Below are positions 44,450 through 54,682 of a stretch of 64,000 bases of DNA, piece after piece. Within the stretch, counting starts at the first letter, position 1. Every line of letters begins with the position of its first letter. The DNA is from Heterohyrax brucei. Taxonomy: Eukaryota; Chordata; Mammalia; Hyracoidea; Procaviidae. The notes under the pieces were generated by a model. That model was given only the letters and a program-made list of their open reading frames with translations. It ran no database searches and was not told the DNA's origin. The stretch lies in the NCBI GenBank assembly GCA_028571685.1, contig CM053162.1, forward strand, positions 65,770,351 to 65,834,350, written 5' to 3'. The translations under genes were made by a program, and so were the position numbers.

Positions 44450-45161
44450 CAGCAAAAGCATGGCTCAGAGATGCCAGATCCATAGAGAGCAAAAAGTTTT
44501 CGTTTCTTCTCTAGCCTAAGATTTGCCCTCCAAGTATCCGAGTCTACAATTATCTTCTTCCTCGATGGTGCTTGCCTTTAGAGGAGGCCCAGCCCCCTAC
44601 CCCATGCAGGGGGAAAACTTCACCCCACAGCGAAGGGGAAGCTTGCCTCAGAGCACAAAGGACGTAACACCCTCACAGAGGCATCCAGGTAGTAGCCGTG
44701 AGACACGACGAAGCACAGAAACGGAAGCCAGCCCTTGTGGACAAGGTGAGCATTCCGAGCGCATGCAGTACACGCACAAAGCAAGGGCTCAGCAGCTCCC
44801 AACGCGGGAGTTCTCTTTCTTCTTACAGAGGCTGAAGCCCAGTGGAGAGAGAAACAAACAGGGAGCATTACCGTTGAGGGTGGTTGAAAACCCCACGGCT
44901 TCAGCCAGTGTGCACACCCGAGGAGGGTGGCAGCGGGAAGCCGCGAGGGGCACTGCCCGTAGCAGAGCCACCTGCCAGGAAGCACCATTAAAGGCATCCA
45001 GCCACAAGGAAAACATCAAGAGCAGTGTCTACCACTCAAAGCAAAGCTTTGGGATCTACTGTGAGCCCAAGAAGATCAGCAAAAGAAAATGTGCAGGCAT
45101 CCTATTGATAGCAGATGCTGTTCCACACCAAATAAGCAAATTTAATTAAAAAAAAAAAACT
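44450..45161 (+). other. CpG-rich stretch with 208-codon frame and A-tract, possible retrocopy
   Basis: About twenty CpGs lie between 44540 and 44960, far above the surrounding intron. An open frame 44523-45149 ends just before a 12-A run (45149-45160) after AAGCAAATTTAATTAA. 44810-44828 is TTCTCTTTCTTCTTACAG, a good splice-acceptor shape on the plus strand. The encoded protein is Ser/Arg/Lys-rich and I recognise no domain. It could be a processed copy of an unknown transcript's 3' part, an antisense noncoding exon, or a repeat I do not know. Confidence 0.4.
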
Positions 45162-45389
45162 ACAGAGTTAAGCCCATTATAAATTGCATTTTTCAGCAAT
45201 ATCCAAGGAAGGAGTAACATCCAGTTGTATTTAATAAATAAAACCTCACACACACGCTTCTAGAAAATTTTAAAAAAAGACATTGCCAACACTGGTCAAA
45301 CTGCAGACACCTATGGTTCATTAAACCACCTCCTAGTTTGCTACAATCAACTGAGATGATTTTGTCCAAGTTGCTTTCCCTCTCTTCTT

Positions 45390-45525
45390 TTGGTTAAGTG
45401 CTACAGCTGCTAACCAGAAGGTCAACAGTTCAAATCCGCCAGGTGCACCGTGTACACTCTATGGGGTAGTTCTCTGTCTACAGCATCCCTATGGGTTGGG
45501 GTCGATTCCACAGTAGTAGGTTTTT
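45390..45525 (+). mobile_element. AfroSINE-type SINE, diverged
   Basis: GGTTAAGTGCTACAGCTGCT, GTCAACAGTTCAAATCCGCC, ACTCTATGGGGTAGTTCTCT, CCCTATGGGTTGGGGTCGAT. The front ~25 bp are missing. Confidence 0.85.
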
Positions 45526-45811
45526 CCCTGTGACACCTTATTGGGATCACCTCTCTTCCCTACCTGCTTTCCAGACAAACAGCCCCTCGGCATCATTCCA
45601 GGGACTCATGTGGAATTTTTGCCTTAGATTCTCGGCTAATGTCACTGAATGGTCCCCTCTCTTCACATGTGCTCTTACGGTCCTTACATAAGATGGAGAA
45701 ACTAAAGAAGCAATCAAGCAAATAAGATCAAGGTCTTTAACTGGTTAATGTTTTATCTGCTGTTCTATTTCTTGCTTTCCATTTTATAAAAATCTTTTGA
45801 ATCACGTATTC

Positions 45812-46018
45812 CAAAAGTCGAACCAGATAGCCTCTTGTCAGTTCCACCCCGTGGTGGTTCCATGTGCACCAGGGCAGAACTGGACTCCATACCGTTTTCA
45901 GTGGCTGATTTTCTGGAAGTCGATCACAAGCCTTCCTTCCAAAGTACCTCTGGGAAGATTGGAACCTCCACCGTTTCCCTAAGAAGCTGACAGCATTAAC
46001 AACTTGCACCCAGGATCT
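45812..46018 (-). mobile_element. SINE, long form (insert with 'GGCTGATTTTCTGGAAGTCGA')
   Basis: TCCATGTGCACCAGGGCAGA, GTTTTCAGTGGCTGATTTTC, CACAAGCCTTCCTTCCAAAG, GATTGGAACCTCCACCGTTT, then the head ACAACTTGCACCCAGGA. Confidence 0.8.
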
Positions 46019-46025
46019 TGAATTG

Positions 46026-46172
46026 TGCATTAAGTGCTTAGTATTTGCCAGACACCAAAAGGTCTGCAGTTCAAATCCACCAGGCACTCCTTGGAAACTC
46101 TATGGGACAGTTTTATTCTGACCTATAGGGTCGCTCTGAGTCAGAATCAACTGGATGTCACTGGGTGTCAAG
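46026..46172 (+). mobile_element. AfroSINE-type SINE, short form
   Basis: GCATTAAGTGCTTAGTATTT, GTCTGCAGTTCAAATCCACC, GGACAGTTTTATTCTGACCT, GGTCGCTCTGAGTCAGAATC. It starts 8 bp after the long-form SINE. Confidence 0.88.
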
Positions 46173-46184
46173 CTCCAGAGACGA

Positions 46185-46353
46185 TGATGAGACCGTCTGC
46201 AGGGACAGAAATCAGTACATGCAGCGATGGCTGCAGCCAGTGACTCGGACAGAGCAACGACTGTGAGGACGGCTCAGGAGCTGGCACTGTTTCCTTCCGT
46301 TGTGCAGAGGGTTGCCGTGAGTCGGAACCAAACCAATGGCACCGAACAACAGT
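46185..46353 (+). mobile_element. BovB-like RTE LINE 3' tail
   Basis: AGCAACGACTGTGAGGACGG, GTTTCCTTCCGTTGTGCAGA, GGTTGCCGTGAGTCGGAACC, AATGGCACCGAACAACA. It directly follows a SINE whose own tail resembles this end. Confidence 0.82.
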
Positions 46354-46529
46354 GGTACGACATTGACAAGAGGAGGACACTGTTCGCTTTCCAGTCCTTT
46401 CCATTACTTCACTGTCCACTCTGCTCATTCAGCATCCCTTCCTCTTTTGTATTTAGCTACTGTCCTCGTGGTTTCCTCAAAATGCACTTTCAAATATAAT
46501 TAATTATACCCTTCTAGCAAAATTCAATG

Positions 46530-47420
46530 TTGCGTTCTCATTATTCACCCTCCACGGTCTCAGAACTAGTTGACATTTGCAACCACATTCCAGCCTCCAT
46601 TGATCACTGTCTCCTTTGCAAAATACCCTTTTCCCTTGGCTTCCAGGCTTCCATGTTATCTTCATTCTCAGATCGTGTTTTCCCCCTCTATTTGGAGGCA
46701 ATGTTCTAATCCTAATTTGACCTTTTTGCCAAAACTAAGCCCATATCCCTCTAGTTTTTTTTTTTTAATCTATTGGCAAGTACTCAATGTTCTGTCTGTG
46801 AAACCTTCATTTATTACCTCCAATGACCTCTCAGTCTCTCTGTGTTCACAAAGAGGCATTCCCATAGACATTCGCTAGACAGATCCCCTCATTCATTAGA
46901 GTTTAAGATCTATCTCATCTTCTCTCCCCAACACATACATATCCTTAACGCTTCTGAATTAAATTGCATAAGGTCAACAAGTATCTCTTCCCTCTAATAA
47001 ATTGAAAAATCTCTTTGATTTAGTTCTTGTTGTTGTTTTCCCCTTTCCATTCCCATTGCCATCACCCAAACCTGGACCTTTAGGTACTTTGCTTTGCTTT
47101 GTTTCCCTCGCAATATTAAAATTACACCTAGGCAATCTGTTTATGAGTCCAACCTTTTTCTCCTTCACTCAGACTTTCATAAGGTTGCCAAATTAATCTT
47201 TCTAAAATATTACTTAAATGAAATTGGGCGTCTTTCTTCTTTAGTTCCCCCTCCCCCCTTCCCTTGTTTTCCTTATAATCTCCTCTCAGCCTGGTTCATA
47301 AACTTTTCCCAGTCCGGCCTCTTCTCATTATCTTAACATCTTTCCAACTGTGCTTCGTGTGAACCTTCTGACCCCGTCAGGACGTCTCCTTCTACCGTCC
47401 TGTTGTCAGTGTTACTCGTA
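46530..47420 (+). mobile_element. L2 LINE remnants
   Basis: CTTGGCTTCCAGGCTTCCAT, CCATTGCCATCACCCAAACC, AATTAATCTTTCTAAAATAT fall in L2 order. A 9-T run and gaps interrupt. The opposing short frames are not genes. Confidence 0.5.
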
Positions 47421-47628
47421 TCACCTTGTCTTGGAAAACTGAATGGCTTAAAACTAAAATTCATACACTATGGTTCATCACGTATTTTTAACGTATTTTA
47501 ATGTTTTCATGTTCAATGTTCAGCTTAAGCATTACCTCCTTCTTGGAAATTCCAGCATATCCTTTCTTTTCCATAATTCTTTCAATACATATATGCCTTA
47601 CAAAAGTTAGGTACGGAAGATTAAAAAA

Positions 47629-47785
47629 AAAATCCATTTCACTGCCAATTCCGACTCATAATGACCCTGTAGGGCAGAGCAGAACTGCCCCACAGAGTGT
47701 CCAAGGAGCATCTGGTGGATTCAAACTGCTGAATTTTTGGTCAGCAGCAGTAGCTCTTAATCATTGCACCAGCAGGATGGCTGCT
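47629..47785 (-). mobile_element. AfroSINE-type SINE, short form
   Basis: CCGACTCATAATGACCCTGT, CAGAACTGCCCCACAGAGTG, ATTCAAACTGCTGAATTTTT, head ATCATTGCACCAGCAGGATGG. It lies 10 bp before mariner copy 5. Confidence 0.9.
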
Positions 47786-47794
47786 CAATACATA

Positions 47795-48333
47795 CAAAAG
47801 CACTGTCAATGAAGTTTGTAAACGCATCCTAGAAAAAGTGCTACGTAACTCATTGCTGAGTATCATTACAGTCAACTTCAAAGTCCTCCCCTTCAGAAGC
47901 TATGCAAGGACACCAGTGCCTAGTTCACCCTTCAAAACAATTTGGGAACTCTTTTTCAGGAATGGTTATCAAAGCTTTCGTCGTGTTACCCTTGAGGTCC
48001 TGAATGTCGTCAAAATGTCTTCCTTTCAAAATTTCCTTTATCTTCAAGTAAAGTCATTGGGTGCCAGATCAGGTGAGTAGGGAGGGTGTTCTAACACAGT
48101 TATTTGTTTACTCGCTAAAAACTCCCTCACAGATAACAATAAAGTTGGCAAACTCACCACCGTGCCGCCATGCACATGGCAGTTCAGAGGAATCCTGAAA
48201 TTATTTTGAAGTGTGGACTAGGCACCAGTGACAGTGCATAGCTTCCCAGAGGGATTACTTTCAAGGTGACTGTATCAATATTCAGCAATGAGGTTAGAAC
48301 AACTGAGTTTGCAGACTTCATTGTGGGACCTCA
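47795..48333 (-). mobile_element. Foldback mariner-derived element, copy 5
   Basis: TA at 47793-47794 and 48334-48335. Left arm GCATCCTAGAAAAAGTGCTA, CACCCTTCAAAACAATTTGG. Right arm GTGCATAGCTTCCCAGAGGG, CAATATTCAGCAATGAGG. The internal TIR-like block is CAATAAAGTTGGCAAACTCA. About 25 bp shorter than copies 1, 2 and 4. Confidence 0.85.
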
Positions 48334-48399
48334 TACTTAACATACATTATTCACTAAAAGCCTATAGAATGTCAGTCTTGGAAACTTGTATGTTAGTGT

Positions 48400-48424
48400 T
48401 TTATATATATACATATATATAAAA
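48400..48424 (+). repeat. TA-rich simple repeat
   Basis: TATATATATACATATATATA. Confidence 0.85.
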
Positions 48425-48631
48425 CATTTTCTATACAGCAGCAGGTTGTCATATAAGACTATATAAGATTTACCTACATTTCGCTGCCTTTGAAAACGAC
48501 TGACTGGTATCCCTCGACCTATGTGAAACACTAGCTGACACTGACAGATGAGTGAGTCATCCCAGTGGAGCTGACGGTGAAGGACGGTGAAGAAGTGGAT
48601 TAATCTACTTCATATCAGATTGGCTACACTG

Positions 48632-48755
48632 AAGTTTCCTCTGGGGAGATTTAAAATTCTTGATACCTGGGTCCCAACCTCACTGATTCTGATTTGGTTT
48701 ATTAGAGGGGAGGCTTGGACGTCAGCATTTTCAAAAGCTTCCCAAATGATTCCAT
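48632..48755 (+). mobile_element. MER5A-type hAT MITE
   Basis: TCTGGGGAGATTTAAAATTC, GATACCTGGGTCCCAACCTC, ACTGATTCTGATTTGG, GCATTTTCAAAAGCTTCCCA follow the near-palindromic MER5A consensus. Confidence 0.7.
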
Positions 48756-51700
48756 ATTTATTAAATTCTGAGAATCCTTAGATTAACCAGAAAAGGCTTT
48801 CACTCAGGGCTGATCTTGGTGGTAAACATCAAAATATGTCCTGACATTCTTTTTTTCAGGCTTTCATTGCCCCAGAGTCACCTCTCAAGACAAGACTGGA
48901 AGGACTCCTCTCGACTCCTCATTGTCATAGGGCCTGTGTATGTAGGGTTCCCCCGCTGCACAGCTCCCACACATGGTTTACGGGACCCCCTTTCACTACC
49001 ACTGCTAGGTCACCCTCAGCGGGTCCACCTTCTTCCAGGAGACAACCAGACACTGATTCAGCGAGCCTGCACCCTTCTGGTAAGAGTCCAGGGTTATTCA
49101 TTTCTAAGTGAGGAGAGTTACTACTACTAGTATGGAGGCAGACTTCATAAATCACAATTAATAAATCTACACTGACATCTGCATGACTTTTAGGTTGTTT
49201 CTAACACTTTGTGATATCAATTAGCGAAACAGGGAGGAAAACACAGTAACTATTGTCTGCATTTGAAAGATGCTTAAAGTGGTTAAGAAATGTAGTTTAA
49301 GAGAAGACAGATGTTTTCACCAAATATCAATTGTTCTGCTAACTTAAGGAGTAGGACTTCATCCTAAATATCAGCAGTCATTCACTAGGCTAGGAATAGA
49401 AAGACACACAAACATTCCATTGTTTGAATCCCGAGGAAGGTTAAATATAAATAAGATGATATACATATATGAAATTGGCCATTAGCTATTATAAAAGAGA
49501 CACACAAGCATATACATAACACCTGAAGAGATAGTCTATCTCCCATTTATGTCTAAAATATTAGAGTGCTGGGTTTTGACTACGATGATTTCTCCTCTTC
49601 ATGTACAAGAATTAGCTGTCTGTTTCACGTAGAACAAAATTCTAACTCACTAAACCAATAAAATGCAAAGTCTAGACTTACAGGACTGAAAGAGACTGGA
49701 GAAGCCCCAAGAATACGTCTGCGGGACCCCCTTATCGCTCAGGAATGAAGTGCTCCCGAGGCTCACTCTTCAGGTAGACACTAGATAGGGCCACAAAATA
49801 AAGCAAGAGTAAATGGGCACACCGCCCAGGGGTCAAGGGTGACGGGAAAGCTGGCAATGAGAAACTCACGACTAAGAAGGGAAGACTGTTGACATGTCAT
49901 GGGGTTGGCAATCAAGGAAAAAAGAAGTGTATTAATTATTTAAAGCAAAACTAATTTGCTCTGTAAGCCTTCATCTAAAGTGAAATCAAAGACTAAAATT
50001 CTTTTCAAATTTGTTTTACAATAATTGCTATCATAAGGCCACTCAACTAATTTTTTGCTGATTATTTATGAGACACAAGGAAATCTTCTAGTTTGATAGT
50101 CCACATTGAAAATAGACTCTTCACTCTTAGAACTTCTTAAGATCTGTCATGCAGTACAGGTTTAAAAGAAACAATACATGTTTTGAGTGATAGACAACAA
50201 AAAGAACACTAAGTTTACCCACATGCAGTACAGTAATAACACAGTTAAATAGCTAATTCCACAGACAGTATTGCTAGATTACAGTAAACATAACCATGAA
50301 TGTTTTAAGACTTCAAAAGAACAATAATGAACTATCCTTTATTCAAAATCTGAAAATGGATACATGCAATATTAAAACTACTGTCATTTACTCATGTGGA
50401 ATATATTAAAAGTGGTGCTTACCTTTGATCATTCAAAAACTTAATAATAAAATATTACCTGCTAATAGATTTTAGTTCTCCAACTGAATCATTTAAAAAG
50501 AGAGCAATTACAGATATTCAAAAGAGCTTCAAAGGAAGCTATTACCTTTTAAATGTCACTTCTTCTATAATTTCTGACATAATCTTTCATATCAAAGACT
50601 ACAGTACTATTGTAGAAGATACTATGTTTAAAAAATATCCAGTGATGAATGACCCCTGTCCACCTGATATACATTCCCCTCAAGTTCCTTTCCCTTTTCT
50701 TATCTGAAAAATCAATGGAGATCCCCAATTTTCGATCAAATTTGGGTGAGGAGTCCACAGAAAATATGAGTGAAGCCAGAAAGGCTGGGGATATTTCATA
50801 ATAAAGAGCTGAGCAGGCAAGGGATAAAATGAGATGATAGAAGAACTTGAGTGAAGAACTGAAAGAGAGTGAAGACTTTGGGACAGAGGGACTACGGACT
50901 AAAGCCTTGGTTGTCAGTGATGGGAAAACTCTCATATCCAGTAGGCATCTGAAGTATACGGGAGGTATTAAAGAGTAAGCAGAACAGGAAAAAGAGAATT
51001 TCAAAGGTAGTAACATTTTTGTCATTTTGTATATTGTACTAAAGCTTCCTTGAATTTATTTTAACACTATATAAAAAAGGGCCATCAGCAGTGGAGTTTT
51101 ATACAGGTGACACACAGCATCGTTTCTGAAGCATACTTCTTCTGTTACAAGAAATAAATCATGAGATTTAAAATACCCACAAGAAGACCAACTATTGCAA
51201 GCTATGCTGAGTCTACATCCACGCAAATGACTTCTGCTAAAATCTTGTGACAGTCGGCCAATGGAAGACATCAGTTACCGTATTAAATCTAGAAAACACA
51301 ACTTTGTATGTTAGACACCTCACACTTTCATATAAATAGACAGACTGTAACTTAAATAGTCACAAAACCTGGATTTTCTATTTGAAACATCCTGTTATAA
51401 AAGAATGCTATCTGCCCACAGTTCAGGTCAACATGCTGCCTGCATAAAAACAAAATACAACCATTTTCTAGATTAGATCGTCGGCTGGCTAGCAGATACC
51501 CTTTATTCCATCAGTTTTGCACAAAGGCAAGGTATGCGCCTGTATAAATAAATAACACCAAAGCCGGTGTTCTCCTATCCAGAACCATGTTGGTTCTTTG
51601 GAAAAAGACTTTTCAATCACTATAGATAACTGAGAATATCAAACTTCCTTTTTTTTTTTTTTTTTAGTAATTTCCACAGAATGTACGAAAATTAATTTGC

Positions 51701-52201
51701 AAGGAAAAAATAAAGAAACTTAAAAGGTAGTAAGAAAACTTCATGGGAGAACTTATAAAACTCTGATGTTCTCAAAAAAGACTTAGCGACACATCAAAAG
51801 ACTGTCCACCATGGAAATGTATACTCTCTTGATTGTAGGGATGACTTACAAATGTTCACATTTTTTTAAATGTATTAAACGGCATACATCAAATATGTGT
51901 AGTTTATTATATTTCAATTCAACCTTAAAAAAAAAAAAACTACCCAAGTTAAAAGGTACACAAAGACAAATAAGTGTTTATTTTCCATTCAGAATGAATA
52001 CCATTTTTCAAACTAGTATTTGAAACTTGGGAAGACTTTACAACCTGGCCGGTAGTTTAAACACATACACAGATACACTCCTACCCCTTGATCACATTTC
52101 ATCGGTTGATGAAATACAAAAAATATTTAACTTTGTAAGTTAATATAAGAACTTAAATTAGCTTAAAAGAAATGAAATGAATTTTGGAAGAAGATCCCAA
52201 A
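48756..52201. other. Repeat-poor intron
   Basis: No SINE, LINE, LTR or mariner copy is recognised for about 3.4 kb. The 158-codon minus-strand frame at 50549-51025 is Ser/Phe-rich and probably chance or an old LINE-like relic. A 17-T run (51650-51666) and a 12-A run (51927-51938) are present. Confidence 0.5.
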
Positions 52202-52358
52202 GAAAACCAAACCCAGTGCCATCGAATTGATTCCAACTCATAGCGACCCTATAGGACAGAGTAGAACTGCCCCATAGAGTTTCCAAGAAATGTCTACCAG
52301 ATTTGAACTGCCAACCTTTTGGTTAACAGACATAGCATTCACCACTATGCCAGCAGGG
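52202..52358 (-). mobile_element. AfroSINE-type SINE, short form
   Basis: AAACCAAACCCAGTGCCATC, CAACTCATAGCGACCCTATA, GTAGAACTGCCCCATAGAGT, TGAACTGCCAACCTTTTGGT. Close to consensus. Confidence 0.93.
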
Positions 52359-53080
52359 AAAAGAAGATAGTTGCATGAAAAATGGTAGATGCCAGTGTGG
52401 AAAGAGCTGTTATTTCCAAGGACTACGTAACCAGCTGTGAAATAAAAAAACTGATATGTTCATAAGAAGAAAGAGAATAGTTGGCTCATTAATTTATTCA
52501 GCACTTATTCAAGTCTTACAGTGCTAAGCACGTGAAACCAATGGCTAGCAAAGACACATGGTTCTTGGTCTCCAAATTCACTGACTTAAAACTGTGGTGG
52601 AGAAGGAAGTTGTCACTCAAGTCACTCACAAATGCTTCATCATATGAAAGGTGACAAAGAAAATGGCCTTGAAAACAGATGACAGGAGTGTCAAGGAAAG
52701 TTTCCCCACAAAATTGTTCTTTGAGCTCGGATGTAAAGAATAAGGCATCTGACAGTTACACTTTGTAAAGGGGACAGCATATGTAAAGGGTAAAAAAACA
52801 CATGGTATTTCTCCATAGCTGGACAGGATACAGACCACGCAAGAGATATTTACAAACTAAATAAATGCCACTTTATGATACATTTTATTTGGAAGAAGAC
52901 AGAAGTAACAAGAATGACACTGAGAATACTACAATACGCAACAGCATAAATACACCAGTGTGCAGTGAGAGAGGAAATGCACAAGTGTGGTCAAGCTAGG
53001 GGACTAATGCCTTGGTTCTGATTCTGTGGAGCCTGTAACTTTCAGCTGAAGATGCTGAAATGAAGATGAGACATATGATA
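52359..53080. other. Intron without clear features
   Basis: Nothing I can name. 52590-52830 may be an old LINE relic. Confidence 0.4.
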
Positions 53081-53176
53081 GGGAGGGAGGGAGGGAGGGA
53101 GGGAGGGAGGGAGGGAGGGAGGGAGGGAGGGAGGGAGGGAGGGAGGGAGGGAGGGAGGGAGGGAGGGAGGGAGGGA
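53081..53176 (+). repeat. (GGGA)24 microsatellite
   Basis: Ninety-six bases of unbroken GGGA, then a degenerate G/A-rich tail to about 53260. On the CTNNA2 RNA it reads TCCC repeats. It is 575 bp after the exon's donor. Open frames here are artefacts. Confidence 0.97.
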
Positions 53177-53260
53177 AATGAGTGGGTGGATGGATGGATG
53201 GAGATGGAGGGAGGGGGAAGGGGGGAGGGAGGGAGGCGGAGGGGGGAGGAAGGGAGAGAG
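53177..53260 (+). repeat. Degenerate GGGA/GGAT continuation
   Basis: GTGGATGGATGGATGGAG and then runs of GGGGG broken by A and C. Confidence 0.85.
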
Positions 53261-53744
53261 ATATGGTGAATGGAGAGGTATTCAGATGATAGATAACCAG
53301 ACAGACACTTGAAGAAAACTATGGACTGAAAATATAAATACAAAACATAAATTTGAGAATCACACAGAAAAACAATAACTTTATTATAGTACCTTACATC
53401 CCTCCATCCTTAAAATTTTAGATTTTCAATGACTCCATAAATATGAAGTTTGTCCATCCAATCCTCTGTAGGGCCTGAGATTGACAAAGAGTCTGTTTTC
53501 ATCTACCAAAGGCAAACAACAATTTCTGAACCACCAAGAGACACAGAGCATTTGTAGCTTTGCTATACAGGCATAACAAGCATTTCTCTATTTGTCTATG
53601 CACGTAATTCCAGCAAACACTGAAAATGACAAGCATGTAGAGAGAGGGGAACAGAAAGAATATTTCTCTGAACAAATAGGCATTGGTTCTGGAGAAGGCT
53701 CGCTAGTCACGACAAGATGAATTCCTCCCGAACAGTGTCACTCT

Positions 53745-53752
53745 GCCTACCT
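53745..53752 (-). promoter_or_regulatory. CTNNA2: 5' splice site of the CTNNA2 exon
   Basis: The minus strand reads CAAG/GTAGGC. Alpha-catenin homology stops at the Lys-Gln before it, and the next Gly codon is split by the intron (phase 1). Read-through would add GRQSDTVREEFILS and then a stop, which is not alpha-catenin sequence. Confidence 0.85.
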
Positions 53753-53946
53753 TGTTTCCGAACGTCTTCCACGGCAGCAACCAGTTCTTCTTTGAGATCT
53801 TGGCTCTCCTTAGCAATTTGCTCCCCCTTTTCCAGAAAGTTCTGAGTGGCCTGCTCTACGGAAGCTGCGAGGACATGGGCTTTCTTAGACCTTCCTTTCT
53901 TTTTACCAGATGGGCCTTTGTTGCTCGTGTTGACAAGGGTCGTCAC
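53751..53946 (-). CDS. CTNNA2: CTNNA2 (alpha-N-catenin) internal coding exon, about residues 35-99
   Basis: This exon encodes part of alpha-N-catenin, the neuronal alpha-catenin that links cadherin-bound beta-catenin to actin at adherens junctions and synapses. On the minus strand it reads VTTLVNTSNKGPSGKKKG, then a basic RSKKAHVL stretch, then helix sequence ending ELVAAVEDVRKQ. It is 65 codons plus one base (phase 0 in, phase 1 out). Isoform call: SNKGPSGKKK, NFLEKGEQIAKESQD and the lack of DKIAKESQFL match remembered CTNNA2, whereas alpha-E has NSKGPSNKKR and alpha-T is far more diverged. In the family this segment opens the first vinculin-homology domain, where beta-catenin binds and homodimers form. 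The intron before it ends TTGAAG and the donor after it is CAAG/GTAGGC. No frameshift or stop is seen. The preceding exon (MTSA..., ending LVTQ) and the following one are outside the window. Confidence 0.93.
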
Positions 53947-53985
53947 CTTCAATATTTAAAATAAAACAAAACACTGTAAAAAATA
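53947..53985 (-). promoter_or_regulatory. CTNNA2: 3' splice site of the CTNNA2 exon
   Basis: On the minus strand the intron ends TTTTGTTTTATTTTAAAT, then ATTGAAG, then the exon GTGACG. The T-rich tract is there, but nine of the last eleven intron bases are A, G or T and position -3 is A rather than C or T, so the acceptor looks of only moderate strength. The reading frame and alpha-catenin homology begin exactly after this AG. Confidence 0.85.
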
Positions 53986-54309
53986 CTCTACATGACTTTC
54001 TGGAAATAATGTCATCGTTTTACAATTTTTTCAAAGGCCCAGTTCACGAAATCATGAGTACGTATCACATAGCATCATCTCAAGGAGAGGGAATTCTAAG
54101 GATTCACCCACAAATAGCATTCAGACCTCATCTCGGGGAAAAGCAAGAAACAAAAAAAAAGCAGATGCATAAATATGGATGGCCAAGTTTTCAACAGCTC
54201 CCCACCTCTAGTGCCTCCAGGTTGTACATGCACAAACTGTTGCTTGGAGCAGCCAGTCTTGGAGGAGAAAGACAAGCCAACACGAAACTACCACTGGGCA
54301 TTGAGTTAA

Positions 54310-54396
54310 ACCAGTTGTGATTTAGTGGAGTCAAACTTCCAATCTTTTCTTTAGCAGACAAGTGGTGTTAACCCTTTGCCCCATTAAGGGAGTCTC
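54310..54396 (-). mobile_element. SINE head fragment
   Basis: GTCAAACTTCCAATCTTTTC, TTTAGCAGACAAGTGGTGTT, CTTTGCCCCATTAAGGGAGT is a SINE head of the CCACCCAGGGA type in antisense, without its tail part. Confidence 0.6.
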
Positions 54397-54477
54397 AGGA
54401 CAGATTGCATCAGGGTGTGGCGCTAAAGCTTCTGCAGTACTGGGTACAACACAGCAGGCACTCAGTTGCTTTAACCA

Positions 54478-54682
54478 ACACAGCTGCCAGCAAGGCGACT
54501 CTGACTCACGGCCATTCTCCGTGTGTGAGAGTAGCCCCGTGCTCCACTGGGTCTTCCGAGGCTGATTTCTGGCATAGACTGAAGTGCCTTCCTTCTGAGG
54601 GGCATCTGGGGTGAGTCACACCTCCAACCCTTTGGGGCACAGCTGAGAGTGTTAATCATTTGCCTCTCCTAGAGACTCATGG
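54478..54682 (-). mobile_element. SINE, long form
   Basis: CTGACTCACGGCCATTCTCC, GAGGCTGATTTCTGGCATAG, GTGCCTTCCTTCTGAGGGGC, CACACCTCCAACCCTTTGGG, head TAATCATTTGCCTCTCCTAGA. Same insert type as 45812. Confidence 0.75.

Larger units (their letters stand above)
1..53750 (-). other. CTNNA2: CTNNA2 intron downstream of the exon (partial)
   Basis: Starting from the donor at 53750 and reading down the minus strand, no further alpha-catenin coding block is seen to the end of the window. I looked in the translated frames for the next expected residues (EFADDPCSSVKRG, ARALLSAVTRLL) and found nothing. At least 53.7 kb is thus intron, which fits the very large introns known for CTNNA2. The content is almost wholly SINE, RTE, L1, L2, LTR and mariner copies, listed separately. 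Confidence 0.8.

Noticed and set aside
50549..51025. 158-codon minus-strand frame, sense to CTNNA2
   Set aside because: Ser/Phe-rich with no alpha-catenin or other family motif and no exon-like boundaries.
53060..53343. Repetitive open frames over the GGGA array
   Set aside because: Products of a tetranucleotide repeat whose period of four keeps frames open.
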